Shown: one piece after another, positions 39,396 to 52,113 of the stretch | How positions within the stretch are numbered: the first letter of the stretch is position 1 | How the letters are laid out: each line of letters starts with the position of its first letter | Assembly (NCBI GenBank): GCA_021464415.1 | Contig: CM038466.1 | Span: forward strand, 25,297,017 to 25,361,016 | Length of the DNA stretch: 64,000 nt | Reading direction: 5' to 3' | Origin: Lonicera japonica | Taxonomy: Eukaryota; Streptophyta; Magnoliopsida; Dipsacales; Caprifoliaceae | Made by a program: the position numbers and the translations under genes | Notes under the pieces: generated by a model | What the model was told of the DNA's origin: nothing | Databases searched by the model: none | What the model saw: only the letters and a program-made list of their open reading frames with translations

Positions 39396-41194
39396 GGGTG
39401 TTCTTAAATGCACCAACATAATCAGTCTTCTTACTCCAGTATGAGAATACTTTCTTCTCACCCCATCAAATCTTTAGAAAATCTTGCACTTTACCCCAGT
39501 GGTGGGGTGAGTTTACTAAAACAATATAAAGACGATTAAGTTTTGTCGCTAAAAGTAAAAATATTAAATTTTTCATTAATATAAGACATAATAAACAAAA
39601 ATTACATTGTTCTTCATAAATTTCATTAAAAATTTCGTCTAAATAGTACCTCTGAAGATACAAAATATTAATTATGATAAATACAGTTTTAACAATTATA
39701 TGATATTTCATATAATCTTTTATTATTCATTGCTCTTAAATAGTTATTATTCATATTTTAAATTTGTCTACAAATTTTATTTTTATCACATAAGTAAACA
39801 TAAGTTTTAATTCACTATATCAAAAATATTAAAAAATCAAAAGTTGATCCATATATATATAGTAGTATGCTTGACATACAAAAGACATTTGAAATATTTA
39901 CTCCGTTTTCAATTAAATTTAGATCATCCTTTATTTTTTAAGTATTTTGAAAAAATTATTAGCTATTTTCAACACAATTATAAATAAAACAAAAATTAAA
40001 GTAATTCTTTTATAATATATATGAAAATTTAAACATTAATTATAATTAAAGAAAATTCCAAAAAAGCCCTTAAGCTATTTTTTCTTTATTAACATTTTTT
40101 TATACTTACTTACGTAAACTCTCTATCTCTCTCTCTAAAACGTACATATGAGCTATATGGAGTAATAAGTTAGGTTAGATTGCAAAGGCTCAGAGAAGCC
40201 GTTGAAGTTAACTAATTAATTAACAAAAGTAATAATTAATTCATATATTATATAAATATGTCTTAATTCACTGCATCAAAAATATTAGAAAATCAATTTT
40301 ATTTTTATCAAAAATACTAGAAGAAAGATAAAAACTAGCGAGAAAAAAATGAATAGTGATGAATTTTTTCAAGTGTTCTTAAATGCATCCACAAAATCCG
40401 TCTTCTCACCCTGGTTGTTCTTAAATGATTTTTTAACGACTTAAAAACATTTTCTTCTTTCTTTTTTAAAAAAGTTATCTTTTGTGAAAAGGAAAAAAAT
40501 GAATTGGAAAAATAAAATAATTTTTATAAAAATAAGTTATTTATTAAAATATTTTGTTACTTTCAATTTCTAAGATATTTAATTTTTTGGAGACTAAAAA
40601 AACGATCTCCTTGCAAAATATTAAAATGATAGAGATTTTCTTACCAAACTATTTTATTTTTCAATACTTTTTTACGAGTAATTTTAAGAATTTAAATATT
40701 GAAATAATAAAAGCACAACATGCAATACATATATATATATATATATTATATGACATATTAAGCACATGTTAAGACAAAATTTTTTTAACTTTGACATTGG
40801 ATAACTTAACATGAGTTTTATTGAGCTATACATGCATGCACAAATAAAAAGATTGAATAAATTAAGAAAAATATCATTGAAAATGTTATTGTGCCGGAGC
40901 AAATAAAAATAAAAATCTAACACTTAATATAAAAGTATAAGAATATTTATTATAAACTTACATTTATGAGATATATGTAATTAAATGAAAATAGTAGATG
41001 ATTATTTGTTGGAAAAAAAATAAAGTTTTTTTAAAATTTTAAGTGGGTGAAAAGACAAATTAGTGGCAATTTTTTCAAAGTATAGAAAGTGGGGTGAGAA
41101 GAAAGGGTTTTATACTACTTTTTAGGTTAAGATTAACGTAATTTTGACTTTTGGTGGGGTGAGAAGACGAATTATGTGGGTGCATTTAAGAACA
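39396..41194. mobile_element. Inverted-repeat element with TGTTCTTAAATGCACC ends
   Basis: The left end (TGTTCTTAAATGCACCAACATAAT, then TTCTTCTCACCCCA) and the right end (inverse of TGTTCTTAAATGCACCCACATAAT, then GTCTTCTCACCCCACC) are inverted over about 70 bp. A third copy of the tip (GTGTTCTTAAATGCATCC) lies inside at about 40371, suggesting a nested or internally duplicated element. ATTAA on both sides may be the target duplication. No coding region. Confidence 0.6.
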
Positions 41195-41389
41195 TTAAAA
41201 GAATCTAACTTAATATGTCTACTTGCTGCTTATAGAAGAATTGTGGTTTATATATATTTACAGCTTGTGTTTATCTTCTTGTTTCAATTTCACGTGGTTA
41301 TGGGAGAATTGTCGTTAGTTTGAAACATTTACGTTCTTTGACTTTTTTTAAATAATTCTTATATTTATCTTCTTGTATGAATTTCATGT

Positions 41390-42972
41390 TGTAGGTTGGA
41401 AAATACCCCAGAGGGGGGGGGGGGGTGAATAGGGTTTTTAAAAACTTAATCGGATTTTTAAAAATGATTTAAAAAATATTTGATGTCTATGTTTATCAAG
41501 CAATCAAGAACAAAGTTAATTCCAAACACAATAAATAAATAACACAATATAATAGAGCAAGAGACAGAAAGATTGAACCGATCGAAGTCGAAAATTTTTT
41601 ATCCACACGGTTCAGCTTGTTCCCCTACTCCGCGCTCGGTTAGTTCTCCGAGAATTTCCACTATAATCGATCTCTTTCCGGGTAAAGATCAAATATCTAC
41701 AAGTGTATTCTTCTCACACACTCTTACAAGTATTGAAACACCTTCAATACTTTCACAAGAAATCCCTCTTACTAATATATGAGATACACCTCTCACAATT
41801 ATGATTCAAAGTGAGTTTTGGTGACAAACACCAATGTACAATATCTCTCTTGTATATGACAAAATAAAAATGAAGCTCACACTAAGAGATATCAAAATTG
41901 ATCAAAGTATATAGCTCAAAAATGAAAGAATGATCAATGAAATGAATTGAATACTTGAATAACTTTGTATATATGTAAAATGAGTTTGTAGAATGATTCA
42001 AGTGTGTTAAAACATGTCTAGGATATCATATATATAGCTTGTAAAATCATATGGCCGTTGGGGATGATTAAGAGAGGTTTTGGCTCCAAAGTATACATTT
42101 TCAAACTTTCCAACAGCTAGTTTTGACAAAAAATTTAAAATTGTTTTGTTAATTTCTCCCAATTAGACCGTTGGATCATGCTCAAATTTTAGTCAAAAGT
42201 GCCAGGAGATGTTGTCTAACTACTTTAAAAATTTGAAAATGATCGGAGTCCGGGAAGGCCTCCATTATACCGTTAGATCAAAACTGGACAAAAATTGAGC
42301 GAATTGTAAAATAAAAATATTTTTACAATTTAACAATTTAGTTTCAAATAAAATTCTAATGAATTTTGAACCTCAAAGATATGTTTCTAAGATACATATT
42401 TTTATTAGAGCTTAAAATATGATCATTTAAAATTAATATGAATTTATTTTGAAACTCGGTCTTTGTAAAATGATGTTTTTCAAATAAATTCAATTTCAAA
42501 CTTGTTTGAATCAATCTTTTAAAAGATGCAAGAATATGTTTGAGCTATAAGGATTTGATCAATAAAGTATCTTTACATAAAATCTAAGCACTCACTCCAT
42601 TTAATGATAATTCGAGTCTTCGTAATGCTTGATTTTCTTGTGCGTATCTTTACTTGTTTGATGTTCTTGATCCTTTCTTAGTTTTGATAACTTGTAGAAC
42701 ATGTGGAGATCATTCTTTGCGCATATCTTCACTTGCTTGATGATCTAGATCTTTTCTTGGCTTTGTATAGCACATGTATATCATTTGAGTTCATTTCTTG
42801 TGAGTAGAGACGTTTGTAAAGCATTTGTGAGACTTGCTTCGGTTTGAAGTTACACTTGGTCGGAAGATATATCGGTTAAAATGGCTATCATCATTAGAAC
42901 AACCGAGTTAAATAACACTTTATTAACTTATTGTAATTACCAAAATAAGATTAATTGACTGTAAGGTCAACA
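41390..42972 (+). mobile_element. Solo LTR, 1583 bp
   Basis: Starts TGTAGGTTGG and ends AAGGTCAACA, flanked by the identical 5-bp sequence CATGT (41385-41389 and 42973-42977). A G-rich tract followed by GTGAATAGGG near the start is a motif seen in some plant LTRs. There is no internal coding region. Several short chance frames inside are not genes. Confidence 0.82.
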
Positions 42973-43194
42973 CATGTGATATATGTTTGAATTGGTTTAA
43001 ATTTATTTTCATAGATTTAATTCCAAATTTAATTGTATATTTATTTTCTTGTATTTATTTTTAAAGAGTGTAGTATTGGAATTCAACTTAATTAATTTAA
43101 ATAATTGAATTATTAATATTTTGTCTTTAATTAAAAAGTTATTCTTTAATGATCTCCCTACGCGTGGCCCTCATTCAGCACTCATTAATTCGTT

Positions 43195-43620
43195 TTAAAG
43201 GATGAAGACGGCCAATATCTTTGCGCAAAGAACAAGCTTGTAGCAGCTCCATTGAATCCTCTTTTGGCCGAGGCGATAAGCTGTAAGGAGGCGTTGTCAC
43301 AGATCAAAGATGCCGGTTTATCAAATATTAGCGTAGAATCAGATGCCCTTCTTCTTATTCTCGCCTCTCGTGGCGATTTTCCCGATTCTTCGCTCTTAAG
43401 TGTAATGATTAACGAGTGTAAGCTTTTAGCTGCCAGTATTAGCAACATTTCTCTTCGATTTGTACGCCGTTCAGTGAATATGTTGCTCACCGTATTGCAC
43501 GAACGTTTGTTTCTTTATTTGGATCGGAGTTTTGGGAGCATGTTCCTCCCCTTTTTTCTCGGACCTACTTGATGTTGATTAGATCTAATAATATTGTTTC
43601 TTCGATTATCAAAAAAAAAA
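43195..43620 (+). pseudogene. 3' end of an L1-type LINE: RNase H fragment with poly(A)
   Basis: The plus strand reads as an RNase H-like (RVT_3) domain: NPLLAEAISCKEAL, then ISVESDALLLI, then SNISLRFVRRS. A frameshift near 43480 moves the end (AHRIART, then the C-terminal tail before TGA at 43570-43572) into another frame. A short 3' tail and a run of A follow at about 43610. This is the structure of a 5'-truncated LINE insertion. The domain fold is established for plant LINEs; the boundaries are inferred. Confidence 0.7.
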
Positions 43621-43722
43621 CTAATTAATTTAAACGGGTATCTTTTAATAAAAAAATAGAAAGTGAGTGTAACATTTTTTTTTCTTTAAAAACCCTTAAA
43701 AATAAGACTGTCTCTTATCTAA

Positions 43723-44652
43723 GGGTGCGTTTGGCGCGCCGGATAAAGAGGTAGTATAGGATAGGATAAAGGCCGGATAGGATAAGAGTTGAAATTAGTC
43801 GGATAAGAATTATGTGGAATAGGATAGGAAAGGAATCAGTCGGATAAGGATTAAGCGGGACTGGACAGGATAAGGACTAGTCGGATAAAGATTTAATAAA
43901 CTTTACATTTGATAGAATTTTGGATTACAAGTCCAAATATTATATAATACAATTTTCTTTTCTTTTAAAAATATATGCAATTTTAATTGTTGTGGACAAT
44001 TTTTTTTTTAACTAATGCATTTCTTCTATTTATAAATAAGTTCTGTAAAAAACTCTTTCGAGAGAAAAGTTCTATATCACATACAAAATTTACGAACTAG
44101 GCATTAAGTACAGTTTCAAATTCTAATGTTACCATTTTTTCTAAAATTAAAGTTTCTTATAAATACCTTCATTTAATACAAAATAAAAAATAAAAATGCC
44201 ATATTATAAAAGAAATGAATTTTATTAGTTGAGTTACTCTGATTTTGGGTGGTAGAAAATTTTCATTAATAAATTTGATTATCTAAAAGGTGTAAAGAAA
44301 AAGATTAAAAAAAATTAATTAAAACTTAAATTTTATATTCATTTTGTTATTCGGCAATCATGAGATAAAATAATACCACCTATAGGGGTGGTATATATTT
44401 ATCCGATTCTAAAGGGATAAAATAATAATTAATCCTGAATGCAATCAAGTACCGTGTTGCGCTGCAACAACTCACTGATATGGGGTGAGTGTGTGGAATT
44501 CACTCACCTGTCATAGGTCTAATTAAAATATCCTATCCACCCTTGCGCCAAACACATGACATGATTTATTTATCCTATCCTTTCCGACAACAAACACCGA
44601 ATAGTATTAATTAATCATATCCTACTTATAATCCCGCGCGACAAACACACCC
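43723..44652. mobile_element. 930-bp inverted-repeat element, Harbinger-like
   Basis: Left end GGGTGCGTTTGGCGCGCCGG, right end the complement of GGGTGTGTTTGTCGCGCGGG, TAA on both sides (43720-43722 and 44653-44655). Just inside the left end the motif GGATAGGATAA or similar recurs several times, with counterparts at the right end (TATCCTATCC). No transposase. Confidence 0.8.
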
Positions 44653-44655
44653 TAA

Positions 44656-45866
44656 TAGTATATATATAAAATGGGAGGAGTGAGGAAGATTTGTTTTGGG
44701 ATTGCCACATGTCACTCATTAATGCACTCATTAATTAGCTATATTAATTGTTAATCTTTTTTTTTCCCTTTTGCGAACGTTTCTTTGATTTTTTTTGTTT
44801 CAGAAGCAGTTATTTTTTCGAGTTTAAAACAAACAAAGAAAATCAATATTAATAAAATTGGAATATATGTAAAGTTCCCCCTAAAAATGGGTAATTACAG
44901 TGCATTTTTCTCTTACCACACATACTTCACAAATTAATCTCCTAAAATTTGGGTTTTATAATTCTAAATGGGTAATGAATTATTAATAAAGAGAAATATT
45001 CGAACCACCTGTTCTCTTTAAATTTATTATTGTATCGAGAGTTAACAAATGTTGAAGAGATTTGCAAAGAATGGATACACTTTTGAGTTTTTCAAATCAA
45101 GAACGGGTTTCAAGCACTCGCCCGACTTATAACTTGATTATTTGGAAAAATCGAGGAAGTTTGTTTTTGGGAAATAGTGGAAGAAATACTGGGGGTTGTT
45201 AAATTGGTGTTCTTATATTAAAATTTCAACTTTAAACAAACAATAGACCTATTATATCACGATCACCATAGATCAATTTAACAGTTATCAATTACACAAC
45301 TAAAAAAGCCCTAATTTTATTTTAAAGAATGGGAGAGAGGAGATCAACTAAAAGAACAGTCACGGAGGTGGGATAAGGTTTTTATTTGTCAATGGCTGAC
45401 CTTCGGCGCGGAGAGTGGGCGGGAAAATGAGACACGAGCGAGAGAGCTACGCAGGTGAGACACGAGATAATTCGAATGTGATTGACTGAGAGAGCGACGA
45501 AGAGGAGAGTGAAGAGAACTATAGAAATGAGCAGGCGAAGGTGGAAGACGAAGGAGAAGGGCGTAAATGAATTCTTTTTTTGTCGTTAAGTAATTTTAAT
45601 TTTAATTTTTTGCTCATTTAATTGGGTGCACAATTGGGTGGTGGGTGTTTTGACAAAAAATTTATAAGAAATGTTTCACCCGTGCAATGGTAGTGTTACG
45701 AGAAAAATGGGGTCGTATAATCTAGCCCCCTTTTTAAATAAAAACAGAACTCTAATAATTAATTATTAGTGTTTAGCAGGTGGATTGGCCCTAGAATTCC
45801 TCCGCACCTTGAAGGAAGGAAGGAAGGAAGGGGATCGTCAATTATCTAGCAGTAGTAGTAGTAGTC
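44656..45866. other. Spacer upstream of NBS1
   Basis: AT-rich at first, then a G- and A-rich stretch at 45350-45570 with GAGACACGAG repeats, then a GGAAGGAAGGAAGG run at 45810-45830 just before the NBS1 start. The NBS1 promoter and 5' UTR must lie here, but no clear TATA box was found. Confidence 0.5.
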
Positions 45867-48800
45867 ATGGTTTGGGGTCTCTTTCCCGCCGACCCACTTT
45901 CAGGTTATAATCTTCTTCTTCTTTTTATTATTCCTCACTATTTAACTTAACTATGTTTCCACATACTAACAGGACAGTAATTAATTTTGTTGTATATTGA
46001 GGCATTTTAACAAACACTTGAGCCCTTTACTATATAATCCTCTTTTTTCTCCGTCATGTACTGTTTTGTTCCTGTTGGAGTATGATTCTTGAATCGTGAT
46101 GAACTATTATCCAACTCCACTATGTGAACTCCACCTTCTGACCTTCCGGTGGATAATTGCGACACCCTTGTGGGACTACACACCATGCTCTTTCTTGTAC
46201 CCTAGATATATAAAATAAAATGGGATTAATGTCAAATTTCTTTAAAATTATGATATTGCCAAAACGAATTCAAAATCAAACTCTCACGATGGAAATCAAA
46301 TGATAAAGAGAGAAAAACAATCCAATAAGCAAAGGTAACTTTTGAAAATGGTTTTCTTTTAAATCATTTTTTCCCATTTTGGGCTTTTATGTTCATTCTT
46401 GATGTTTTAATTAAACATTTTTACTAAATTCCTCGGCTTTTCTTATTGTCATGGTAAAAATTTGAGCAGCTGAAATTGAAGAAAAAGGAAGCCCATATTT
46501 ATATGACAAATTAATGCCTCACTTACTGTTCCTTTCCCTTGAGATTGATTTGATTGCTAGTCTTCAAAGATGAATACTAGTCATTTTACTTTGTAGAAAA
46601 AAGATCACATAGGATGCACATTTTGCCAATTGGATTTTGTTTCCTCCAAATGCCTACAAGTCCCCAAATTCTATGTGAGCCAAAATATAAAATCTGCCCT
46701 ATCCACATTGTGCTTCGAAGTGTTGGCATTCCTAGCGAACAATGTTTATGTGGATCCAATACTTAATTTGTCCAATCAACTTGGGGTGTGACAAAAGTGA
46801 TGGCAACAAGAAGAAAACATCATTCACTAATGGCTCTTACAAAAAATATATCCTAAAAAAATTAACAAAGAGGTGTAACATATTATTTCCCTTCACCATG
46901 TGTAAGTTGATTCTGCTATACATAAAATATATGTCTTCTATGTGAATGGAAAAGTTTATGCTGATGTATATTGAACGGTGGTTTGTGTGACAGGAGAAGA
47001 CAAATATTATGTCTTTAGTAAAGGGACGTACAAAGTGGGTCGAAGAGGTACTCTACATTTGTGAATCTTGTTTTATTTCAGATAATGACATCTATTTACA
47101 TGTCTACTGAGTGCATATAGATATTTTATGTTTGACTGTATTTTAAAATTTTATGTTTCATTTTGCTCGCATGTTTTTGTCACCAACTTCATTGCTTTGC
47201 AGTTACAATCTTCATCTTCAACTTCTGAAAATGCAAGCTTGCCTTATTTTTATGGCAGTAGAACAATTTTTGTGGTCATACGTTTACACATGGTTAATCC
47301 ACTTTGAATAATTTCATAATAATATTTGATGATTAGACTCGCAACCCTTTTATTTTATAGGATGTGATGTGATTATTAATAAAGATAAAGGAGTTTCGAG
47401 GATCCATGCGGAGATAGTGATTGAAGAAATGATATCCTTGGATCATCTGCAGAAGAAATCTTCGAATATATCATCCAAAGTTCAGATAAGAGATTGCTCG
47501 AAGTATGGGACATTTATAAACAAGAACCTAGGCTCAAAGGAAAAAGTTCATGAATTTCCAAATAGAGAAACAACTCTGAAAGATGGGGATATGGTTTCAT
47601 TTGGGACTGGTAATGCTACTTACAGGTAACTTGGATAACTTGTGGTAGCTTTCGATTTTGTTGAATCATGAATGGTTATGTTGTTGCAATCTGAGATGAT
47701 ATAAATGTTGTAGATTTTTGTGATCAACACACACCAGCTTGTTCTAATAAAATATTCTGATTTGTTTGCAGGTTTTCTTTTGTTCCCATCATTTTTCTTA
47801 ATTTATGTTCAGAGCCTGTCCAAGCAAATCAAGTTCTAAAATCCAGTATATTATCAATAGGTCAGTAATCTTCTTAGTAACAGATGGATAGCTGAATAGG
47901 TTTCCATGTTCTCTCATTGACAACATTGCTCACTTCATTGATTCTTATCGACCTTAGTTTTTGCGGCCATCCCACTGTTGCCTACTATTTATTCTCTCTC
48001 TGACAAATTATGATTTCTTATGATAGTAGGAGAACAGTGCTAGAGAAAATAAAGATAGAAGCTAGGAGAAGAAAAATATGGTTCTTATCTTTGCTTCAAC
48101 ATTTTTCATGTAGTGTAGGATTCCCTCTGTTTCAAATTGATAATCACACTTTCCTTTTCAGGATGTCTCAAATTAATAGTCCCATTTTCTTTTGGGGACA
48201 TAATCAATTTACCAAGTCCAAATCTCACGATAGAAAGTATGTTGTATACTTGATCATTGATTATGTTGAAAGTAATGTTTTCTTAAAAAATACCAAAGTC
48301 GAAGTGTGACTAGCAATTTGAGAGAGGGGGAGTGGGGGTGGGTGGGTGAGTATTATCTACTGTTACTTGCTGCATTTCTATGTTTTGGAACCTACACAAT
48401 TTCACACTCTATAGAGGAGATCATACAATTGATTGATTTTCTACCTTATTCAGGTGCTACTATTACTCGTAATTGGAGTCCAGATTGCACGCATGTGCTC
48501 GTTGATGATTTCATGCTGGTGAAAGAACATGCATTTGATGCAATTGTGGCTAAAAAACCTTTAATCCTTCAAAACTGGGTTGAGGTACGTTGACATCTTT
48601 TATCCTCAAAATACATCTAGTTTATATAAACCATAAATGTGTTTAATGTTGTGTGCATGGGGCAACAAATCAAACTATAAAGTATCTTCTGATTTTTCAC
48701 ACACGCCGCACACTGTTTCTGGCCAATCACCAATTTAGCCGATTCTGAGTTTAATCATTTATTGAATTCATATTACCTCTAATTGGTGAATTATGTTATT

Positions 48801-51800
48801 CAGTTCATTGCTGAAAAGGGTGTTTGCACGGACATTCCAAGCTGCAATTCGTAAGTGCATTGTTTTCAATCTCATTCTTGGTGGGGCCATTTACAGAAAA
48901 CACAGTAGTGTTACCTGTTTTCTTGGGTGATAACATGGTGTCTTTTTTCTCAGTTATGCTCCAACCTTGAAGTTCGAAGGATTGTCGGTCAAAGTTGCAG
49001 ATCCTAGGTCTCGAGAATGCTGTTTGAGAGGTTACACTTTCCTGTTGGAATCAACTCACAAGGTAATATACCTTGAAGAACTGTTTTTATAGAAATTACA
49101 TCAAAAATAAATAATAATTGATCGCTAAGCCTACATGCTCTAGACGCTAGACCCGCTCTTGCCAGCTGCCGCCCGTCTTCCACTTAGTCCATTCTAGGAT
49201 ATTTGGTCACACTTAGATTTATGTGTATATATATAAGGTCTGAATCTGGTTCGGGCCAGCCCTTTAACGATGATTTTTCATTGCCAAAACATTGGGAGAT
49301 GTTTTTAGTGACTAAAAGGCATCGCTAAACCTTATACGGACTGTCCACACTGGATCCCTTCTGTACAGGTCTTCCTTCTTATTTACAAATCTTACATATG
49401 TTATTAGATTCTTAATGTTTTTTTTTTCAGTATAAATTAAGGGACAGGTTGCAGTCATTATTGGAAGTGGCTGGGGCTAAGGTTGCTCCTGTTGAAGGAT
49501 TCTATCCAACCAGCCAAGTACGTCACTATTCTTTTCTCTCTATATATGGTTGAAAAAAGATTCGTTTGAATTGTTTGAATTAAGTTTTGACATACTTAAA
49601 AAAGATGAATAAAATACGGATTTTGACTTTTTTGCTTTAAGGTAGTACACTTTTTCTTATTAACCTGATATTTTAAGAATTAAAGTCTTTGAATGAATTA
49701 AATTCTTGCAGGGTACGGAGCATGAGGGAAGTGACCGTGTGGTGCATGTAATCCCTGGAGGATCTGCAGATAGCTCACAGTACGTCCGTCAATTATGTAG
49801 AGTCAATGAGATAAATTTGATTTGTGCTACTTTGTCTGGACATCTGGATCCATCTATCATAGTATCACCACCCGGTAAGAATTTTTAACTTCTTTTATAA
49901 TAAGTAACCTTGCTTTTTAATTAACTACATTACCCTTGTAAAGCAACAATTTCCAGGGTGATTTAAAATCTGATAAGCCAGCATGTAGATATGTATGCCT
50001 GAAATGTGAAAGGACTCGGTTTTTCCTGATTCATAGATATACCATTGTGCGGTGGGGTTGGCCCAGCTGCATTTAGCAGCATCCCTCTCCCCATTCCCCT
50101 TAGGATAGTGTAGTTTAGGGTTTCTTGTCGTGAAATAAAAATAAAACAAAAATAGATATACCGTTTAAAATACTACACCCTCCGTTTCAAATTAAGATCT
50201 CACTTTAACTTTGCCACTTTATAAGAAAAAGAAAACGCTAATTTCAACCTGATCGTTTTATTTGCTATTGTGATATTTGGTACATTTATCATGTCCCAAA
50301 AAGATATGGGACTCTTAATTTAAGATGAATTGAATGTTCTTGGTCATCTCATGTACATAGATAAATAAATCTAATATTATAAAGCCAACACGGAATTCAA
50401 CCGGTATGAAGCTGTGTTCATCTTCGAATTACCAATTTTACTCTGCAATCTTCTTTTTCATAAAAGATATGCTTTTAACAAGATTCAAACCTTCACTTCT
50501 AATGAACATTCCTTGAACCATAAGGACATTTAGCACTCCCCACCACCCCCCCAAACACAAAAAAAAGGACATTTAGTAATCATGTTTAACTCTTTGTCAA
50601 CGTTCTTTGCAGTTGTTGTCTCATCTTCATGCTCCACAGACGAGACGGTGGTAGCAGATTCTGATGTGGAAATGGAAACCGCCACATCAGTTTGTAAATC
50701 TAGTGCTGCCCATGAAATAGAATCCAACGAACATGAAATGAAAGAGGAGACGTCTGTTCACACGTTACAATCCGTTGAACATACAGGCACAGGGGAAATG
50801 CCTTTTCACACCATAGAATCTCTTGAATATCAAAGAAAAAGGGATATATCATCTGATTGTGCTGTTGATAAATCAAAAAGTGATCATGTTCTAAGGGACG
50901 GAAGTGAGAGTATGATTGGAAGGGTACATAAAGTTGAGGATTCTGAAAGTGAAAATGTTGATATTATTTTTAGCCAAGATTTGATTGTGAGAGATACATA
51001 TGTACCAGCTTCGGTCAATTCATCGATAAACGGTGCAGTTATAAACTTCAAACGCTTTAGAAAGGTGAAAGAATCCACTATGATCCATAGTATTCAATTA
51101 GAGGGTGTTTACTTGTCCCTAAACGATAGTAAATGTAGAATCTAGGTGCTTCCTTGACTTCTTTTTCATGGAAAATGTTCAAATTTTTATATATTCCATG
51201 AAAGCAATTCCAAAGAATTAAGTTCCTTTCCACATGAACCAATCAAACACAGCCTTATTATATTTTTCTCATTTTGCGGTCGAGTATATGCGATGTATTT
51301 GGCAGTTTTTCAAACTTCTACGAATTTGCTTGATTGTAATAGTCAATCAAATTCATAGAGAGTCAAGAAATTCAGATCTTACATTGTCTAAGCTTGATTC
51401 TAGAATTTGAAGAACGGAATCAATATATTTTTGGAGACAATGAAAGTATGAAACGACCTCTTAGTATTCTGCTGGATATAGAAGTTCTTGTTGTCTGCAT
51501 CTCTCTACCTTTTCCATTTTCCTGTATATTAGTTTTTCTTGTTGCAGTAGTAAATTCTTGATAAACTGATATATATATGTGTGTGTGTGTGTATTTTTTA
51601 CGCACACAAGGGTTATTGTTTAATACTTTGATCAACAATTTGATTATATGGTTGTTAATATTTGTTTTACTTCCACCATGAAATGGAATTATAGATGGGA
51701 ACTGAATCAGGAAATAGCTTTGAGAATCTTATTCCATTTTCGAAAGATCCATACAGGTATCTATATCCCTATTTCTTTTAGAAAATTTCTTATATGCTTA

Positions 51801-52113
51801 CATGGAAAATTATCTTGAAAGTCATGTTCTACTTTCTTGGTGGAAGAGATGGTGACTATGAGAATGATGAGAAAGTAGCGGAGTCGATAAAAGAAGAGAA
51901 AAGGCGAAAACAAATGGAGGCTGTTGCTGAGGATTTGTTCAACAATGAGAAGGTTGGTTTGGTGATGTTATTATACTAAGGCCAGCCCTTTTTGGTTCAG
52001 GTGGTGGAATATTATTTAACTACCTAGATGAAAAAGAAAAAAAAATTTGCCTTTGAGCAGCCTAAGTGAGAACTCTGAAAATTTGTATCCTATTATTGTT
52101 TCAGGGGAGGTGA
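45867..52113 (+). CDS. NBS1: NBS1 (nibrin), DNA double-strand-break repair protein, 13 coding exons
   Basis: Coding exons: 45867-45903, 46994-47047, 47361-47625, 47772-47860, 48454-48584, 48804-48850, 48954-49062, 49431-49517, 49712-49874, 50613-51064, 51695-51756, 51847-51952, 52105-52113. All introns are GT-AG and the sum of 1611 nt gives 536 aa, close to known plant NBS1. Domains: FHA (about 14-120, with GRRG, VSRIHAEI and GTFIN); BRCT region (about 149-330, with WSPDCTHVLVDD); a low-complexity acidic segment (exon 10); the MRE11-binding block NFKRFRKMGTESGNSF (about 472-487); and a C-terminal EDLF motif (528-531) like the ATM-binding end of nibrin. It recruits MRE11-RAD50 and ATM to DNA breaks in the nucleus. 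The last coding exon has only nine bases. Confidence 0.93.
48117..48333. mobile_element. Stowaway-like MITE in NBS1 intron 4
   Basis: The left side CCCTCTGTTTCAAATTGATAATCACAC is matched inverted by the right side (complement of CCCCTCTCTCAAATTGCTAGTCACAC). The conserved CCCTCYGTYYCA tip is typical of Stowaway elements. The TA target duplication is not clear. Confidence 0.6.
50170..50335. mobile_element. Possible Stowaway-like MITE in NBS1 intron 9
   Basis: The left end CCTCCGTTTCAAATTAAGATCTCAC and the inverted right end (complement of TCATCTTAAATTAAGAGTCCCAT) pair over about 20 bases. Ends are eroded. Confidence 0.45.

Noticed and set aside
47996..48309. 99-aa frame in NBS1 intron 4
   Set aside because: It coincides with a Stowaway-like MITE and lies between well-placed NBS1 splice sites.
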